A DNA stretch of 64,000 bases. Source: Glandiceps talaboti. Taxonomy: Eukaryota > Hemichordata > Enteropneusta > Spengelidae. The stretch covers positions 5,157,634 to 5,221,633 of the forward strand of contig NC_135562.1 in assembly GCF_964340395.1 (NCBI RefSeq), read 5' to 3'. How positions within the stretch are numbered: position 1 is the first letter of the stretch; each line of letters begins with the position of its first letter. A program made the translations under genes and the position numbers. The notes under the pieces are model-generated. The model ran no database searches. It was not told the DNA's origin and saw only the letters and a list, made by a program, of their open reading frames with translations. This document shows, one piece after another, positions 62,779 to 64,000 of the stretch.

Positions 62779-62808
<30 letters not shown>
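62503..62808. repeat. (CA)n, (CATA)n, (CATC)n, (CATG)n compound microsatellite
   Basis: Sequential arrays of related tetranucleotides. The order CATA-CATC-CATG-CATA suggests stepwise point mutation and re-expansion. Confidence 0.96.
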
Positions 62809-62809
<1 letters not shown>

Positions 62810-63118
62810 TGAAAACATCGTGTTTGCCGACAACTGTATGGACTCAAGCATTGTACAACAATTTAACCGCCCAAAATCAACAGCTGATGCAACAAAAAAA
62901 ACCCCAGTTTTTGCAAAGCAGGCTCCCCCTCCCACATACATTCATCCATCAGTGGATTTGTCTTTTTTTCCCTTCACACCCAATATACCCCTATCCACTG
63001 AATATTGATTTAAATATGCGTACTTGTTAATATCATTTAATAGAAATTTGAGAATTAATAAATAGCCGTACGTATTTCCACAATTTGTATTAATTTTTAA
63101 ATATTCAATTATAAAAGC

Positions 63119-63182
63119 GTGGTGCCTGGATGAAACAGGTCGTTGCCTAGTAACGACCTGCTTATGTTGCTATGGGCACGGC
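63119..63182. promoter_or_regulatory. Hairpin carrying a perfect X-box-like motif
   Basis: CAGGTCGTT and AACGACCTG form a 9-bp stem. Across the loop lies GTTGCCTAGTAAC (63142-63154), which fits the RFX X-box consensus GTNRCC-N(1)-RGYAAC. A second half-site-like GTTGCTATGGGCAC follows. It could be an RFX site or part of a small foldback element. Confidence 0.4.
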
Positions 63183-63431
63183 CTAAAAGTAGGCTTGTAT
63201 GTATAATCTATGTTATTGGATTATTTGTTTTACTACTTTATCAAACAATGAAAGAATTTGTTGATTTGCACTGTCATGATATCAGTATTACATGTGGTTT
63301 TGGTGGACATTTTATCAATTAATAGGCAACAAATATATTAAACATCAGAATATCTTTATTGTCCATGTTACTGATGGAATTTCATCTTTTGGTTACTCTG
63401 GCTTTGTGAAATAATCATATAATATATAATA

Positions 63432-63471
63432 CTGTAACCATAGACCCTTCGTGTAGGGTCTATGCTGTAAC
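63432..63471. mobile_element. 26-nt hairpin flanked by perfect 7-bp direct repeats
   Basis: CTGTAAC (63432-63438), hairpin 63439-63464 with perfect 10-bp arms CATAGACCCT and AGGGTCTATG around TCGTGT, then CTGTAAC (63465-63471). Same hairpin family as 31620-31648. Confidence 0.75.
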
Positions 63472-64000
63472 ATTAAAAACTGTCATATCAAACATTAACG
63501 GGATAGCACACATCTTTGACGGTTGTGGTATATAACTATTATAGCTCTTGATGCGGTCCCGCTCAATGTATTCCAAAACGTAGCGAGTTTAAGTTATAGT
63601 ATCATTTCTAGTATACGGTTATTAGCCAGCTGTTCTATGATGACGTCATTGAACGGTATTACGATGGTTATCATGCGATATTTGAATTTTACATCTGCAA
63701 AAAACACTAATTAAGATAAATACAAGGCAAAGTAGCAAACAAACAATGTTTTGTAATTATATATGGCCAAATTTCGGGGGCGGGGGGGGGGGAGCTTTGT
63801 CAAATGGAGGGGGTTACCATCAGTGTTTATTTGGAACTAATATTCAGAGGGAATGAACTCGCCTGCGAGTAATAAATATAGTTTTGACTAATTAAAATGC
63901 AAATAGAACTTTGAACGTCACTAGTATATACCTGTGTTTTATTATATTATTCAGTCAATCAATTTCGGATGGTATCAATTTACAACATGACGTGTTTTAG

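Overview
This is metazoan nuclear DNA. Genes are split by GT-AG introns, coding density is low, simple-sequence repeats are abundant, and tRNA-type SINEs, a non-LTR retrotransposon tail and many foldback or MITE-like elements are present. Gene content (an intronless mos kinase, CCDC25, CUB-LDLa-S1 proteins) fits an invertebrate animal. A marine deuterostome such as a hemichordate, echinoderm or cephalochordate is my guess, but the sequence alone does not fix the taxon.

Layout. (1) 1-19.5 kb: two tandem copies of a secreted CUB-LDLa-S1 serine protease homologue. Copy A is cut by the left edge (last three exons, 746-5619). Copy B is complete (nine exons, 7246-18672, 463 aa). All three catalytic-triad positions (His57, Asp102, Ser195 in chymotrypsin numbering) and the basic activation-site residue are replaced, so the product should be a non-enzymatic pseudoprotease. 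The 3' ends of both copies stop matching at 6244/19498, which defines a repeat unit of about 13.25 kb. Each copy has since gained its own transposon, with the other copy preserving the empty site. (2) 19.5-24.5 kb: non-coding, with palindromic elements. (3) 24590-31195: CCDC25, seven exons, 208 aa, plus strand. Its intron 4 starts with a 67-bp tandem array that repeats the end of exon 4 together with its splice donor. Intron 5 holds a SINE and two MITEs. (4) 31.2-52 kb: no gene I can support; dispersed repeats, foldback elements, minisatellites and microsatellites. (5) 52.0-52.4 kb: 3' tail of a LINE. (6) 53853-54956, minus strand: intronless mos MAP kinase kinase kinase, 367 aa, with CRE-like and CCAAT motifs upstream and possible CPE motifs downstream. 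(7) 55-64 kb: no supported gene; microsatellites, a diverged tandem repeat, an X-box-like hairpin and a 26-nt hairpin between perfect 7-bp direct repeats.

The three gene families are not an operon and have no evident shared pathway: secreted non-catalytic protease homologues (possibly immune or adhesive), a conserved NFACT-R/coiled-coil protein, and an oocyte-type kinase. The most useful leads are the fully inactivated, fast-diverging pseudoprotease pair, the splice-donor-bearing array in CCDC25, and the tiny hairpins with target-site-like duplications.
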